Below, one piece after another: positions 9,140-18,006 of a stretch of 64,000 bases of DNA (position 1 is its first letter; each line of letters opens with the position of its first letter). Position numbers and translations under genes: made by a program. The DNA is taken from positions 242,854 to 306,853 of the forward strand of contig NZ_LMLE01000011.1 in the NCBI RefSeq assembly GCF_001422545.1. The letters run 5' to 3'. Below the pieces are notes generated by a model. That model saw only the letters and a list, made by a program, of their open reading frames with translations. It ran no database searches and was not told the DNA's origin. This DNA is from Pedobacter sp. Leaf41 (GTDB taxonomy: Bacteria; Bacteroidota; Bacteroidia; Sphingobacteriales; Sphingobacteriaceae).

Positions 9140-9931
9140 TTAAATATCGCAAATTGAAATGGCCTGTTTTAATGAGGCCATTCGATCTGCATTTTTAGGA
9201 ATAAACTCTTGTGCTACAAAACCTTTAAAGCCGGTTTCTGCAATGGCTTTCATGATGGCAGGATAATTCAGTTCTTGCGTTTCATCAATTTCGTTTCTGC
9301 CTGGTACGCCTGCAGTGTGATAGTGCGCAAAGTATTGCTGGTTATTTTTAATGGTTGAAATCACATCTCCTTCATCTACCTGCATGTGGTAAATATCGTA
9401 AAGTAATTTGAAGTTTTCAGAATCTAATCGCTTACAAAGTTCAACTCCCCATGCGGTTTTACTGCATTGATAATCGTGATGATCGATTTTGCTGTTGAGT
9501 AATTCCATCACCAGGGTAACCTGATGTTGCTCTGCCAGTGGAATAAGTTGTTTCAATGCTTCTAAGCAATTATTCCAACCGGTTTCATCATCGATGCCTC
9601 TTCTATTGCCACTAAAACAGATTAAGTTTTTATACCCTGCTGCTGCAACCATTGGAATCATTTCCGAATAATTCTTGATCAGAATTTTATGAAATTGTTT
9701 ATCATTGAAACCATCAACTAAATTAATTTCGGCACCATTACACATGGACGACTGCAAACCATGCTTTTTCAATATTGGCCAATCTTTTGGTCCAACCAGA
9801 TCGATGCCGGTAAGCCCCATTTTTTTACCCTCAATGCAAAGTTCATCCAAACTGAAATCGTTAAAACACCAACGACAAACCGAGTGATTGATATTGCCTT
9901 TTAACGGATGGTTTTGCATTGGTGATTCCAT
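9140..9931 (-). CDS. Hydroxypyruvate isomerase-like TIM-barrel protein
   Basis: The 263-residue protein lacks a signal peptide and should be cytosolic. It matches the Hyi/xylose-isomerase-like barrel family, with metal-ligand candidates in VTLVMELLN, YDIYHMQVDEGD, HYHTAGVPGRNE and FVAQEF. It isomerises small hydroxy- or keto-sugar intermediates in that family; the true substrate here is unknown. It lies just downstream of the terminator that follows the MFS gene and is tightly linked to the exported paralogues, 9 bp away. Confidence 0.8.
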   Translation of the reverse strand: MESPMQNHPLKGNINHSVCRWCFNDFSLDELCIEGKKMGLTGIDLVGPKDWPILKKHGLQSSMCNGAEINLVDGFNDKQFHKILIKNYSEMIPMVAAAGYKNLICFSGNRRGIDDETGWNNCLEALKQLIPLAEQHQVTLVMELLNSKIDHHDYQCSKTAWGVELCKRLDSENFKLLYDIYHMQVDEGDVISTIKNNQQYFAHYHTAGVPGRNEIDETQELNYPAIMKAIAETGFKGFVAQEFIPKNADRMASLKQAISICDI

Positions 9932-9944
9932 GTTTTAAATAAAC

Positions 9945-9976
9945 AAACACCGACTGTGATCTAACAATCGGTGTTT
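9945..9976 (-). terminator. Terminator after the MFS carrier
   Basis: A 13-bp inverted repeat (AAACACCGACTGT / ACAATCGGTGTTT, one mismatch) with a 6-nt loop, followed on the minus strand by a T-rich tract. It lies between the MFS stop and the start of the Hyi-like gene. Confidence 0.75.
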
Positions 9977-9997
9977 AGTTAATAATTTTGAATAAGA

Positions 9998-11236
9998 TTA
10001 AATGGCTTTAGCGTCTATTTCTGATTTCGTTTTATCGTTGAAAGTTAGTGCAAAGAGGATGAATACTGCAGCAGCAATTCCCGCAGGAATCGTCCAAACC
10101 ATTTTCCAATCTGTTATGGTTCCAGATTTGTATGAATCGGTAATCATACCGGCAACCTCGAAACCAATCAACATACCAACACCGTATGTGGCCAACGTGA
10201 TTAATCCTTGGGCTGAACTTTTATATTTTTCTCCAGCTTTTGAATTCGTGTAGATTTGACCAGATACAAAGAAAAAATCATAGCAAACGCCATGCAGTGC
10301 TATCCCAATGATAAGCATAAAACTTAAGTCGCCGGCATTTCCATAAGCAAATAATATATATCTTAAAGCCCAAGCCATCATACCTACTAAGATGGTTTTT
10401 TTGAATCCATATTTTGAAAAGAAAACAGGAATTGCTAGTAGAAACAATGCTTCAGAGATTTGGCCAATAGCCATTTTACCTGTTGGATTAGATACTTTAA
10501 TATCTGCTAAAAACAAACCTGCATTTTGATAGTAGAATGCTAAAGGTATACAAATCAGAATTGCAGAGATAAAGAATATCGCGAAGTTTTTATCTTTTAG
10601 CAATTTAAGGGCATCCAAGCCAATTAAGTCCCCAATTTTAATTTTTTCATTAGCAGATACTTTTGGTGGGGTTTTTGGAAGGGTAAAGCTAAATAAACCA
10701 AGCACCAGTGATACTATTCCCGCCATTAGAAAAGTATTCTTAAGTAAACCTGTTTGTATGCCTTCGGGAGAATCCCAGTGAAAAACAAAGCTGATTAGCA
10801 AACCGGCAATAATCCATCCAATCGTACCCCAAACACGTATTTTCGAAAACTCTTTTTCTGGATCTTTCATTTGGTTAAACGAAACTGAATTAACCAATGC
10901 TAACGTTGGCATAAAGAGAATCATATATCCTAAAACATAAGGATAGAAAACACTTACATCAGGTGCTTTATACATTTGGTACATAAGAACTGCACCAACC
11001 AGATGCAAAACACCTAGTATTCTTTCAGCATTGAAATATCTATCTGCAATTAATCCCACTATAAAAGGAGCTATAATTGCACCCCATGATTGTGTTCCAA
11101 ACACCGAAGCAGATTCGGAACCAGTTGCCTTTAAGTTATTACCCAGGAAGGTTCCCAGCGTTACAAACCAAGCTCCCCAGACAAAGAATTCCAGGAACAT
11201 CATGGTAGAAAGTTTAAAGCGAGTAGTGCTATTCAT
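9998..11236 (-). CDS. MFS transporter, nucleoside permease NupG-like
   Basis: The 412-residue integral membrane protein has about 12 hydrophobic segments. It begins with the FFVWGAWFVTLGTFL block typical of the nucleoside:H+ symporter (NupG/XapB) branch of MFS carriers. In Bacteroidota such carriers are often found in sugar-oxidation and inositol clusters, so the natural cargo may be a keto-sugar or glycoside product. It sits between the Hyi-like gene and the DUF1080 gene on the same strand. Confidence 0.85.
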   Translation of the reverse strand: MNSTTRFKLSTMMFLEFFVWGAWFVTLGTFLGNNLKATGSESASVFGTQSWGAIIAPFIVGLIADRYFNAERILGVLHLVGAVLMYQMYKAPDVSVFYPYVLGYMILFMPTLALVNSVSFNQMKDPEKEFSKIRVWGTIGWIIAGLLISFVFHWDSPEGIQTGLLKNTFLMAGIVSLVLGLFSFTLPKTPPKVSANEKIKIGDLIGLDALKLLKDKNFAIFFISAILICIPLAFYYQNAGLFLADIKVSNPTGKMAIGQISEALFLLAIPVFFSKYGFKKTILVGMMAWALRYILFAYGNAGDLSFMLIIGIALHGVCYDFFFVSGQIYTNSKAGEKYKSSAQGLITLATYGVGMLIGFEVAGMITDSYKSGTITDWKMVWTIPAGIAAAVFILFALTFNDKTKSEIDAKAI

Positions 11237-11242
11237 TTGGTT

Positions 11243-11350
11243 TATATAAGGTTAATGTTTAGGCTAAGACAGAGGTTAAGGTTAAGACCAAGGTTAAGGT
11301 TTAGGTTGAGAGTAAGGTTGTGATCTCAACCTAAACCTCGACCTCAACTC
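11243..11350. repeat. Degenerate GGTTAAG/GGTTTAG array with inverted end
   Basis: The spacer is a run of imperfect hexa/heptamers (AGGTTAAGG, AGGTTTAGG, AGGTTGAG) followed by their complement (CTCAACCTAAACCTCGACC). The transcript would fold into a long imperfect hairpin. No gene is seen in the 124-bp gap. Confidence 0.7.
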
Positions 11351-11360
11351 AAATCTTATT

Positions 11361-12041
11361 TTATAGTTCTTTTATTGAAATATTTTTGTACCAAACTTCA
11401 TCGCCATGATCTTGCAATGCAATTTTTCCTGATCTGTAAGTTCCCCAATTTTCCCATTTAGCAAACTTGCTTCCTGCAATTAGGTTTTTCCAGTTTTCAT
11501 CCCAAAGGGTGGTGTTTACTACTTCAACGCCGTTTAAAACTAAAGTTAAATTTCCTTTTTTGCTGATGATTTCTGCTTTATTCCATTCACCAACGGGTTT
11601 AACAGGTTCCGTTTTACTTTTAATGAGGTCATATAAATCACCAGAACGGTGTTTCGTAATTTTTCCATCAGGATGACCATCGTTATCCAATACCTGCATC
11701 TCTAAACCAGTCGAGTAGGTAGCATGATATTTTGGCTCTTCGTGTACGTAGAAAATAAGTCCGCTATTTGCTTTTGGAGCTACTTTCCACTCGTATTTTA
11801 AATGGAAATCTTTATATTCTTTATCGGTAACTAAATCGCCACCGCCATCTTTTCCTTTAGTTTTAGGATCCAGGTGTAAGGCACCATCTTGAACTTGCCA
11901 GGCGCTGCCTACATTAGTTTTGTTATAAGTGTGCCAGCCTGTTGTTGTTTTTCCATCAAATAAAGGCTTGAAACCTTTTTGAGCCTGAGAAATTTGAGTA
12001 ACTGCCAACAAAATGCAGGCAGATAGGATGAGTTTTTTCAT
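11361..12041 (-). CDS. DUF1080 family protein, 3-keto-glycoside hydrolase-like, secreted
   Basis: The 226-residue protein has a signal peptide (1-20) and one concanavalin-like jelly-roll domain of the DUF1080 type. Hallmarks are FKPLFDGKTTTGWHTY at the start, the NSGLIFYVHE strand and the EWNKAEIISKKGNLTLVLNG block. Characterised DUF1080 proteins from Bacteroides cleave 3-keto-disaccharides or 3-keto-glycosides after oxidation by Gfo/Idh enzymes. The adjacent Tat-exported Gfo/Idh gene gives exactly that pairing, so a periplasmic glycoside-cleaving role is likely. Confidence 0.85.
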   Translation of the reverse strand: MKKLILSACILLAVTQISQAQKGFKPLFDGKTTTGWHTYNKTNVGSAWQVQDGALHLDPKTKGKDGGGDLVTDKEYKDFHLKYEWKVAPKANSGLIFYVHEEPKYHATYSTGLEMQVLDNDGHPDGKITKHRSGDLYDLIKSKTEPVKPVGEWNKAEIISKKGNLTLVLNGVEVVNTTLWDENWKNLIAGSKFAKWENWGTYRSGKIALQDHGDEVWYKNISIKEL

Positions 12042-12056
12042 TGTGTGTATGTGAAT

Positions 12057-12089
12057 AGACCTCGTAGATTATTAAAATCTGCGAGGTCT
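12057..12089 (-). terminator. Hairpin between Gfo/Idh and DUF1080 genes
   Basis: Strong inverted repeat (AGACCTCGTAGATT / AATCTGCGAGGTCT, one mismatch) with a 5-nt loop. There is no clear T-run, so it may be an attenuator or RNA-stabilising element rather than a full terminator. Confidence 0.6.
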
Positions 12090-12098
12090 GTAATCAAA

Positions 12099-13556
12099 TT
12101 AAAGAGTTAAGTTATTCCAACCAGAACGGTATTCGCGTTTTACGAATTGATTTGCTTCATCAAAATTGGTAATTTTCATATTATCGTTATCCCAAAGCAT
12201 TTTCATGTATCTTCCAGGATAAGTGTTTTTGCCGTTTACGTTCTTCTTGATATCGAAACTTCTAATGGCAAGGTTTGCCATCAATAGTGCTTCCGTTAGC
12301 GGACCAGCGATTTCGAATGGAGAACTAACTTCCTGTTTTCCATAACCTGCAATTGCGGCATCAACCCATTGCGCATAATGACCATTTGCGCCATCTTTTA
12401 CACGGGCATATTTTTCTTTAACTTTAATGTCTTTGTTTCTGCTTAAAGGCAACAATTTAGGGTTTGCACTATAAGTTTCAGACATCATTTTGCCTTTTGT
12501 ACCGATAAATAAGGTACCGTTACCACCATCACCAAATGTTTCATTTGCCTCAAGTTCTGCTGGGCGTTCTGGCTGAATTCCGCCGTCCATCCAATGCAAA
12601 GTAACATCACCTTTGGTTTTATCTGTTTTAGGGAACTTCAAAGTAACATGGCTTGAAGGAGGGCAGCTTTCAGGGAAATATCCACGTTTAAATTCATCAA
12701 CGTAAACAGAACCCACACTTGCCTCAACCTCTTTTGCATATTTTAAATTCAGTACACTAAACGGAGCCTCAATTAAGTGGCAACCCATATCACCTAATGC
12801 ACCTGTTCCATAATCCCACCAGCCACGCCAGTTAAAAGGAACTAATTTATCTACGAAATCTTTCTCAGGAGCGGTACCTAGCCATAAATTCCAGTCTAAT
12901 TCTTTCGGAATATCAGCCTTTTTTGCAGGCCAGGGAATACCTTGAGGCCAAACCGGACGATCAGTCCATGCATAAACCGTATGTACATCGCCAATTAAAC
13001 CAGCCTCGTACCATTCTTTCATTTGACGAGGACCATCGTTTGATGCACCCTGGTTACCCATTTGAGTAACCACCTTATATTTCTTTGCAGCAGCCGTTAA
13101 AATACGGGCTTCATAAATATCGTGTGTTAAAGGTTTTTGAACATATACATGTTTACCCAATTGCATGGCTGCTAGTGCCTGGATAGCATGGTTATGATCG
13201 GGTGTGGAGATAGATACCGCATCGAAATTTTTATGCTCTTTATCTAACATCTCACGATAATCCTTGTAGTATTTTGCTTTAGGAAAGTTTTTAACACTTG
13301 TTGCTGCCCTGCGGTCATCTACATCACATAGGTAAGCAATATCGGCTTTTCCACTTTTAGCAAACATATTAATGTCGCTCTGTCCTTTGCCACCAACACC
13401 AATACTGGCAATAATTAAACGGTCGCTTGGAGCTAAATAGCCCGGCCCACCCAAAACATGGCGTGGAACGATCATAAATGCAGCTGCAGCTATAGCGCTT
13501 GTTTTAATAAAATCACGGCGGTTAGTTGTGCTTTTATTTTCTTGATCTGTTTTCAT
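12099..13556 (-). CDS. Tat-exported Gfo/Idh/MocA oxidoreductase (glycoside 3-oxidoreductase-like)
   Basis: The 485-residue enzyme has a Tat signal (NRRDFIKTSAIAAAAF) and a Rossmann fold starting LIIASIGVGGKGQSD. The usual EKP motif is VQKPLTH, with Gln before the catalytic lysine, as in the exported subfamily. The closest characterised group oxidises disaccharides at C3 with a tightly bound nicotinamide cofactor. It directly precedes the DUF1080 gene, forming the oxidase/hydrolase pair of the known Bacteroides 3-keto-glycoside pathway. The substrate is not known. Confidence 0.87.
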   Translation of the reverse strand: MKTDQENKSTTNRRDFIKTSAIAAAAFMIVPRHVLGGPGYLAPSDRLIIASIGVGGKGQSDINMFAKSGKADIAYLCDVDDRRAATSVKNFPKAKYYKDYREMLDKEHKNFDAVSISTPDHNHAIQALAAMQLGKHVYVQKPLTHDIYEARILTAAAKKYKVVTQMGNQGASNDGPRQMKEWYEAGLIGDVHTVYAWTDRPVWPQGIPWPAKKADIPKELDWNLWLGTAPEKDFVDKLVPFNWRGWWDYGTGALGDMGCHLIEAPFSVLNLKYAKEVEASVGSVYVDEFKRGYFPESCPPSSHVTLKFPKTDKTKGDVTLHWMDGGIQPERPAELEANETFGDGGNGTLFIGTKGKMMSETYSANPKLLPLSRNKDIKVKEKYARVKDGANGHYAQWVDAAIAGYGKQEVSSPFEIAGPLTEALLMANLAIRSFDIKKNVNGKNTYPGRYMKMLWDNDNMKITNFDEANQFVKREYRSGWNNLTL

Positions 13557-13587
13557 TTAGTATCTGAAGTTTAATAGGGATTTTAGC

Positions 13588-13971
13588 TTATTTTTTCTTC
13601 AACGAAAGAATGTATTTAACCATCAATTTAGCATCTGCTGGTTTAAGTGTAGAGTGAGCTGTCATTGGCATAGTACCCCAAACCCCTGTACCACCTTTAA
13701 TAATTTTATCGGCCAGGTAATTGATATTTTTTTCTGTAGCTGGATATTTTTTAGCGATCTCAGTATATGACGGACCGATAATTTTATTCACTTTGTTGTG
13801 GCAGCCAATACAATCTGATTTGTTAATCAATTTCTCGCCTGCACTCATTTGAAACTCATGATTGGTTGAACTAGCCGTTGCAACCACCATTTTCTCCTTC
13901 TCTAAATCTGCGTTCGAAAAAGACGCCATAAGTATTACTATTGCGCCTAAACCTAAAAATGTTTTTTTCAT
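13588..13971 (-). CDS. Class I c-type cytochrome
   Basis: The 127-residue protein has a signal peptide (about 1-21) and one haem c site, CIGCH, near residue 54. A likely Met ligand lies in GTMPMTAH near residue 101. It should be a periplasmic electron carrier. Placed between the two Gfo/Idh genes and downstream of the GMC dehydrogenase, it is a natural electron acceptor for that flavoprotein. Confidence 0.88.
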   Translation of the reverse strand: MKKTFLGLGAIVILMASFSNADLEKEKMVVATASSTNHEFQMSAGEKLINKSDCIGCHNKVNKIIGPSYTEIAKKYPATEKNINYLADKIIKGGTGVWGTMPMTAHSTLKPADAKLMVKYILSLKKK

Positions 13972-13984
13972 TGTGTGTGTGTTG

Positions 13985-15043
13985 TTAATCTTGTAATCCT
14001 AATATTTTCTTGTTGAAAGCGCTATCACTGCCCGATGCTGCAAAATCATCAAATGCTTTATCTGTTACATTGATAATGTGTTTCTGAATAAATTCAGAAC
14101 CTTCGCGAGCACCATCTTCTTGATTTTTTATGCAACATTCCCATTCCATAACGGCCCAACCTTTAAAGTCGTATTGCGCTAATTTACTGAAAATGGTTTT
14201 AAAATCAACTTGGCCATCGCCAGGAGAACGATATCTACCGGCTCGGTTGGCCCAACTCTGGTATCCACCAAAAGTACCCTGTTTACCTGTCGGATTAAAC
14301 TCTGCATCTTTAACATGAAAGGCTTTAATTCTTTCGTGATAAAAATCAATGTACTGAATGTAATCCAATTGCTGTAACACAAAGTGAGATGGATCATACA
14401 ATAAGCATGCCCGAGGATGATTATTTACCGCTGCAAGGAACATTTCGTAAGTTTCTCCATCAAATAAATCTTCCCCAGGATGAATTTCATAACAAACATC
14501 AACCCCGCAATGGTCAAACTCGTTCAATATTGGTGTCCATCGCTTTGCCAATTCTGCAAATCCTTCTTCTACTAAACCGGCAGGCCTTTGTGGCCATGGG
14601 TGAAAATATTGCCACAGCAAAGAACCGCTAAATGTAGCATGTGCATTTAAACCCAGGTTTTGCGAAGCTTTAGCTGCATATTTCATTTGTTGAACTGCCC
14701 ATTCTGTTCTGGCTTTTGCATTGCCATGAACTTCTTTAGGTGCAAAAGCATCGAATAAATCGTTGTATGCCGGGTGCACAGCCACCAACTGACCTTGCAA
14801 GTGAGTAGAAAGTTCTGTAATTTCTAAACCATAAGAAGCAATAGTACCTTTCAGCTCATCAGCATAAGTTTTGCTTTCTGCAGCTTTTTGAAGATCGATA
14901 AATCTGGCATCCAAAGTTGGCATTTGAATACCTTTAAATCCTAGCCCGGCAGCCCATTGGCAAATATTATCCAAAGAATTGAAGGGCGCTTCATCACTAA
15001 TAAATTGCGCTAAAAATACTCCGGGTCCTTTTAAAGTCGTCAT
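13985..15043 (-). CDS. Sugar phosphate isomerase/epimerase, cytosolic
   Basis: The 352-residue TIM-barrel protein has no signal peptide. It starts with GPGVFLAQF and contains VDVCYEIHPGED, CLLYDPSHF, IKAFHVKDAEFNP and the C-terminal AVMEWECC block, a metal-binding pattern of the AP-endonuclease-2-like isomerases. It is longer than the exported paralogues and belongs to the group usually found beside Gfo/Idh genes. It starts 8 bp after the upstream Gfo/Idh gene. The sugar substrate is unknown. Confidence 0.85.
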   Translation of the reverse strand: MTTLKGPGVFLAQFISDEAPFNSLDNICQWAAGLGFKGIQMPTLDARFIDLQKAAESKTYADELKGTIASYGLEITELSTHLQGQLVAVHPAYNDLFDAFAPKEVHGNAKARTEWAVQQMKYAAKASQNLGLNAHATFSGSLLWQYFHPWPQRPAGLVEEGFAELAKRWTPILNEFDHCGVDVCYEIHPGEDLFDGETYEMFLAAVNNHPRACLLYDPSHFVLQQLDYIQYIDFYHERIKAFHVKDAEFNPTGKQGTFGGYQSWANRAGRYRSPGDGQVDFKTIFSKLAQYDFKGWAVMEWECCIKNQEDGAREGSEFIQKHIINVTDKAFDDFAASGSDSAFNKKILGLQD

Positions 15044-15051
15044 GCTTAATT

Positions 15052-16212
15052 TTAAATTTTATAATCCCACCATTTCTGATCGGATTTACTCGAATCTACT
15101 ACGTTTTCAATAAATGCCATTCCACGAATCCCGTCTTCAGCATTTGGAAAATCAAGCATTTCTACAGTAGGCTGTTCTTTATTTAGTTTTGCATTTATCG
15201 TTAGGGCGAAGTTTTTATAGATATTAGCAAAGGCTTCTAAGTAACCTTCTGGATGCCCACCTGGTGTACGGGTGTTGTGTTGTGCAAAACTGCCCATGTA
15301 TCCATTTCCTGTTCTGTAAATTTGAGCAGGAGCGTTAGACCATTTTACGATTAAGGTATTTGGCTCCATTTGGTGCCACTCCAAGCCACCTTTTTCGCCA
15401 TATACCTTAATTTTTAAAGCATTTTCTTCACCAGCAGCAATTTGCGAAGCGATTAAAACTCCGTTTGATCCGTTGTCGAATTTCAATAAGACGTTTCCGT
15501 CATCATCAATGGCTCTTCCTGGAACAACGATATTTAAATCGGCACAAATTTTAGTAATCTGCAAACCAGAAATATATTCGGCAAGATGAGCAGCGTGGGT
15601 ACCAATGTCGCCCATACTTCCGCTTTTCCCTGTTTTAGAGGGATCAGTTCTCCAAGCGGCTTGTGCATTTCCTTCTCTTTCTGATAAAGTACTCAGCCAA
15701 CCCTGAGGATATTCGACAATAATTTTTCTGATTTCGCCTAAAGCACCTTCGCCAACCATTTGTTTGGCTTGCTTAACCATTGGATAACCCGAATAAGTAT
15801 GGGTTAAACAAAGCGTTAATCCAGTTTCATCAACCTTTGCTTTCAGCTGCTTTGCTTCTTCTAACGTTAATGTCATTGGTTTTTCTATCACCACATTAAA
15901 GCCATGTTCTAAGGCCATCATTGCTGGTGCAAAGTGTGCGAAATTCGGGGTTACAATCGTTACGAAGTCAATTTTTTCATCAGCAGGTAATTCGCTTTCT
16001 GCTTTGATCATCTCTTCGTAATTGCTATATATTCTGTTATCCGGAAGGAACAATAGTTTTCCAGATTCGTAGCCAACTTCGGGATTTACACTTAAGGCTC
16101 CGGCAGAAAGTTCGATTAAACCATCCATGTTCGCAGCCAGGCGATGTACAGCACCGATAAACGCGTCTTTACCGCCGCCTATCATGCCCATTCTTAATTT
16201 TCTCTTCATCAT
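15052..16212 (-). CDS. Gfo/Idh/MocA family oxidoreductase, cytosolic
   Basis: The 386-residue enzyme has an N-terminal Rossmann motif (MGMIGGGKDAFIGAVHR), the EKP motif in VVIEKPMTL, and the DxxxH pair in GDIGTHAAHLAEY. It lacks an export signal, unlike the Gfo/Idh at 12099-13556. It probably reduces or oxidises an imported keto-sugar with NAD(P). Gene spacing of 8 bp shows it is co-transcribed with the isomerase that follows. Confidence 0.88.
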   Translation of the reverse strand: MMKRKLRMGMIGGGKDAFIGAVHRLAANMDGLIELSAGALSVNPEVGYESGKLLFLPDNRIYSNYEEMIKAESELPADEKIDFVTIVTPNFAHFAPAMMALEHGFNVVIEKPMTLTLEEAKQLKAKVDETGLTLCLTHTYSGYPMVKQAKQMVGEGALGEIRKIIVEYPQGWLSTLSEREGNAQAAWRTDPSKTGKSGSMGDIGTHAAHLAEYISGLQITKICADLNIVVPGRAIDDDGNVLLKFDNGSNGVLIASQIAAGEENALKIKVYGEKGGLEWHQMEPNTLIVKWSNAPAQIYRTGNGYMGSFAQHNTRTPGGHPEGYLEAFANIYKNFALTINAKLNKEQPTVEMLDFPNAEDGIRGMAFIENVVDSSKSDQKWWDYKI

Positions 16213-16222
16213 TAAAAAGTGG

Positions 16223-16270
16223 TAAGTTGTAAGCTATAGGTTTTACGTAAAACCTATAACTTACAACTTA
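16223..16270. repeat. Near-perfect 48-bp palindrome
   Basis: Two 24-bp arms meet with no loop (TAAGTTGTAAGCTATAGGTT.. and its complement), with a single mismatch. It fills the gap between the GMC and Gfo/Idh genes. There is no T-run; it looks like a palindromic intergenic element. Confidence 0.8.
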
Positions 16271-16278
16271 TAACCAAT

Positions 16279-17979
16279 TTATATATTATTTTTCTTTAGC
16301 TCTTTTACAGCATAATCTGCTGCACGGGCGGTTAACGCCATAAAAGTTAAGGATGGATTTTGACAAGCGATTGATGGCATACAAGCTCCATCTGTTACGA
16401 AAACGTTGCTCACTTCATGCATTTGATTCCACTTGTTAAGCACTGAAGTTTTTGGATCGTTGCCCATTCTAGCGGTTCCCATTTCATGGATAGCCATGCC
16501 TGGATAACAACCGTTGTCGAATGTTTTGATGTTTTTCAATCCTGCTTTTTCTAACATTTCAGCAGCATCGTTCATCATATCAACACGCATTTTCTTTTCG
16601 TTTTCTTTGTACTCGCAATCAATGGCTAATACTGGCTGTCCCCATTTGTCTTTCTTAGTTTTATCGATGTATACTTTGTTTTCATAGTAAGGTAACATCT
16701 CACCAAAACCACCTAAGCCCATGCTCCATTTACCTGGTTTGGTCATTTTTTCTTTCAAGCCTGAACCAAATGATAATTCGGCCACATCGCTTTGCCAGTT
16801 ACTTCTGTTTGCACTGCCCTGATAACCGAAACCCCGTAAATAATCGCGTTTATCGTTACCAATATTCTGGTAGCGTGGAACATAAATTCCATTTGCACGG
16901 CGGCCATAGGTGTATTTATCATCGAAACCTTCTGCTTCGCCATTGGCACCACAACGGAAATGGTGATCCATTAAGTTGTGACCTAACTGACCACTTGCAT
17001 TACCCAAGCCGTTTGGATGAGCATCTGAAGTAGAGTTTAATAAAATAAATGTTGTACCCAATGTAGAGCCATTAACGAAAACAATTTTCGCATAGAATTC
17101 CATTGTTTCATTGGTTTGCGCATCGATTACCATCACCCCTTTTGCTTTCTTAGTATCCTTATCATAAATAATATGGTTTACGATAGAATATGGTCTAAGT
17201 GTTAAGCGTTTGGTAGCCATTGCTGCCGGTAGGGTAGAAGATTGTGTAGAGAAATAGGCTCCAAAAGGGCAGCCACGGCTACATAAATTTCTGTACTGGC
17301 AATTTCCGCGGCCTTTATGCGGAACGGTAAGGTTAGCTACACGACCGATCATCATGATACGTTCTCTGTTGTAAGCTTCCTCAATACGTTTTTTAACTGA
17401 TTTTTCTACAATGTTCATATCCATTGGAGGAAGAAATTCTCCATCCGGACAAAGTGGCCAGTTTTCTTTTGATCCACTGATTCCGGCAAATCGCTCTGCG
17501 TAATCATACCATGGAGATAATTCTTTATAGCGCACTGGCCAATCGTTTCCGTGGCCATCTTTGGCGTTATCTTCGAAGTTATGATCGCTTAAACGATAAC
17601 TTTGACGGCCCCACATTAATGATTTTCCACCAACATGGAAACCACGGTACCAGTCGAAACGCTTATCCTCTGTGTAAGGACATTCCAAATCATTCACCCA
17701 CCATTTTTCATTGGCTTCCTGATAAGGATAATCTCTTTTTTGTACAGGGTGTGTACGTTTTTGTTCTTCGGTTAATTTTCCTGCATGCTGAAATTCCCAA
17801 GGGCTTTTCATCGCGTTTTCATAACCGGTAATGTGTTCAATGTTCATTCCTCTTTCGAGCATGAGCACTTTTAGTCCTTTTTCAGTAAGTTCTTTTGCAG
17901 CCCAGCCGCCACTAATCCCCGATCCTATAACAATAGCATCGTAAGTATTTTCTGCTTTTAAATTTGTATTTAAATTCAT
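16279..17979 (-). CDS. GMC-family FAD-dependent sugar/glycoside dehydrogenase, large subunit
   Basis: The 566-residue protein has the FAD-binding GSGISGGWAAKELTE loop (residues 19-34) and the C-terminal GMC block. His498 (HEMGTARMG) and Asn541 (CQNPSLTF) are the catalytic-pair candidates. Cys227, Cys233 and Cys237 show a C-x5-C-x3-C spacing, matching my recollection of the [3Fe-4S] site of bacterial FAD-glucose dehydrogenase. It has no signal of its own and would be co-exported with the Tat-type subunit 3 encoded just upstream. It likely oxidises a sugar or glycoside, passing electrons to the cytochrome. Confidence 0.88.
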   Translation of the reverse strand: MNLNTNLKAENTYDAIVIGSGISGGWAAKELTEKGLKVLMLERGMNIEHITGYENAMKSPWEFQHAGKLTEEQKRTHPVQKRDYPYQEANEKWWVNDLECPYTEDKRFDWYRGFHVGGKSLMWGRQSYRLSDHNFEDNAKDGHGNDWPVRYKELSPWYDYAERFAGISGSKENWPLCPDGEFLPPMDMNIVEKSVKKRIEEAYNRERIMMIGRVANLTVPHKGRGNCQYRNLCSRGCPFGAYFSTQSSTLPAAMATKRLTLRPYSIVNHIIYDKDTKKAKGVMVIDAQTNETMEFYAKIVFVNGSTLGTTFILLNSTSDAHPNGLGNASGQLGHNLMDHHFRCGANGEAEGFDDKYTYGRRANGIYVPRYQNIGNDKRDYLRGFGYQGSANRSNWQSDVAELSFGSGLKEKMTKPGKWSMGLGGFGEMLPYYENKVYIDKTKKDKWGQPVLAIDCEYKENEKKMRVDMMNDAAEMLEKAGLKNIKTFDNGCYPGMAIHEMGTARMGNDPKTSVLNKWNQMHEVSNVFVTDGACMPSIACQNPSLTFMALTARAADYAVKELKKNNI

Positions 17980-18006
17980 GATGTTTTGTTTGTTGTAGTT
18001 TAGAAA

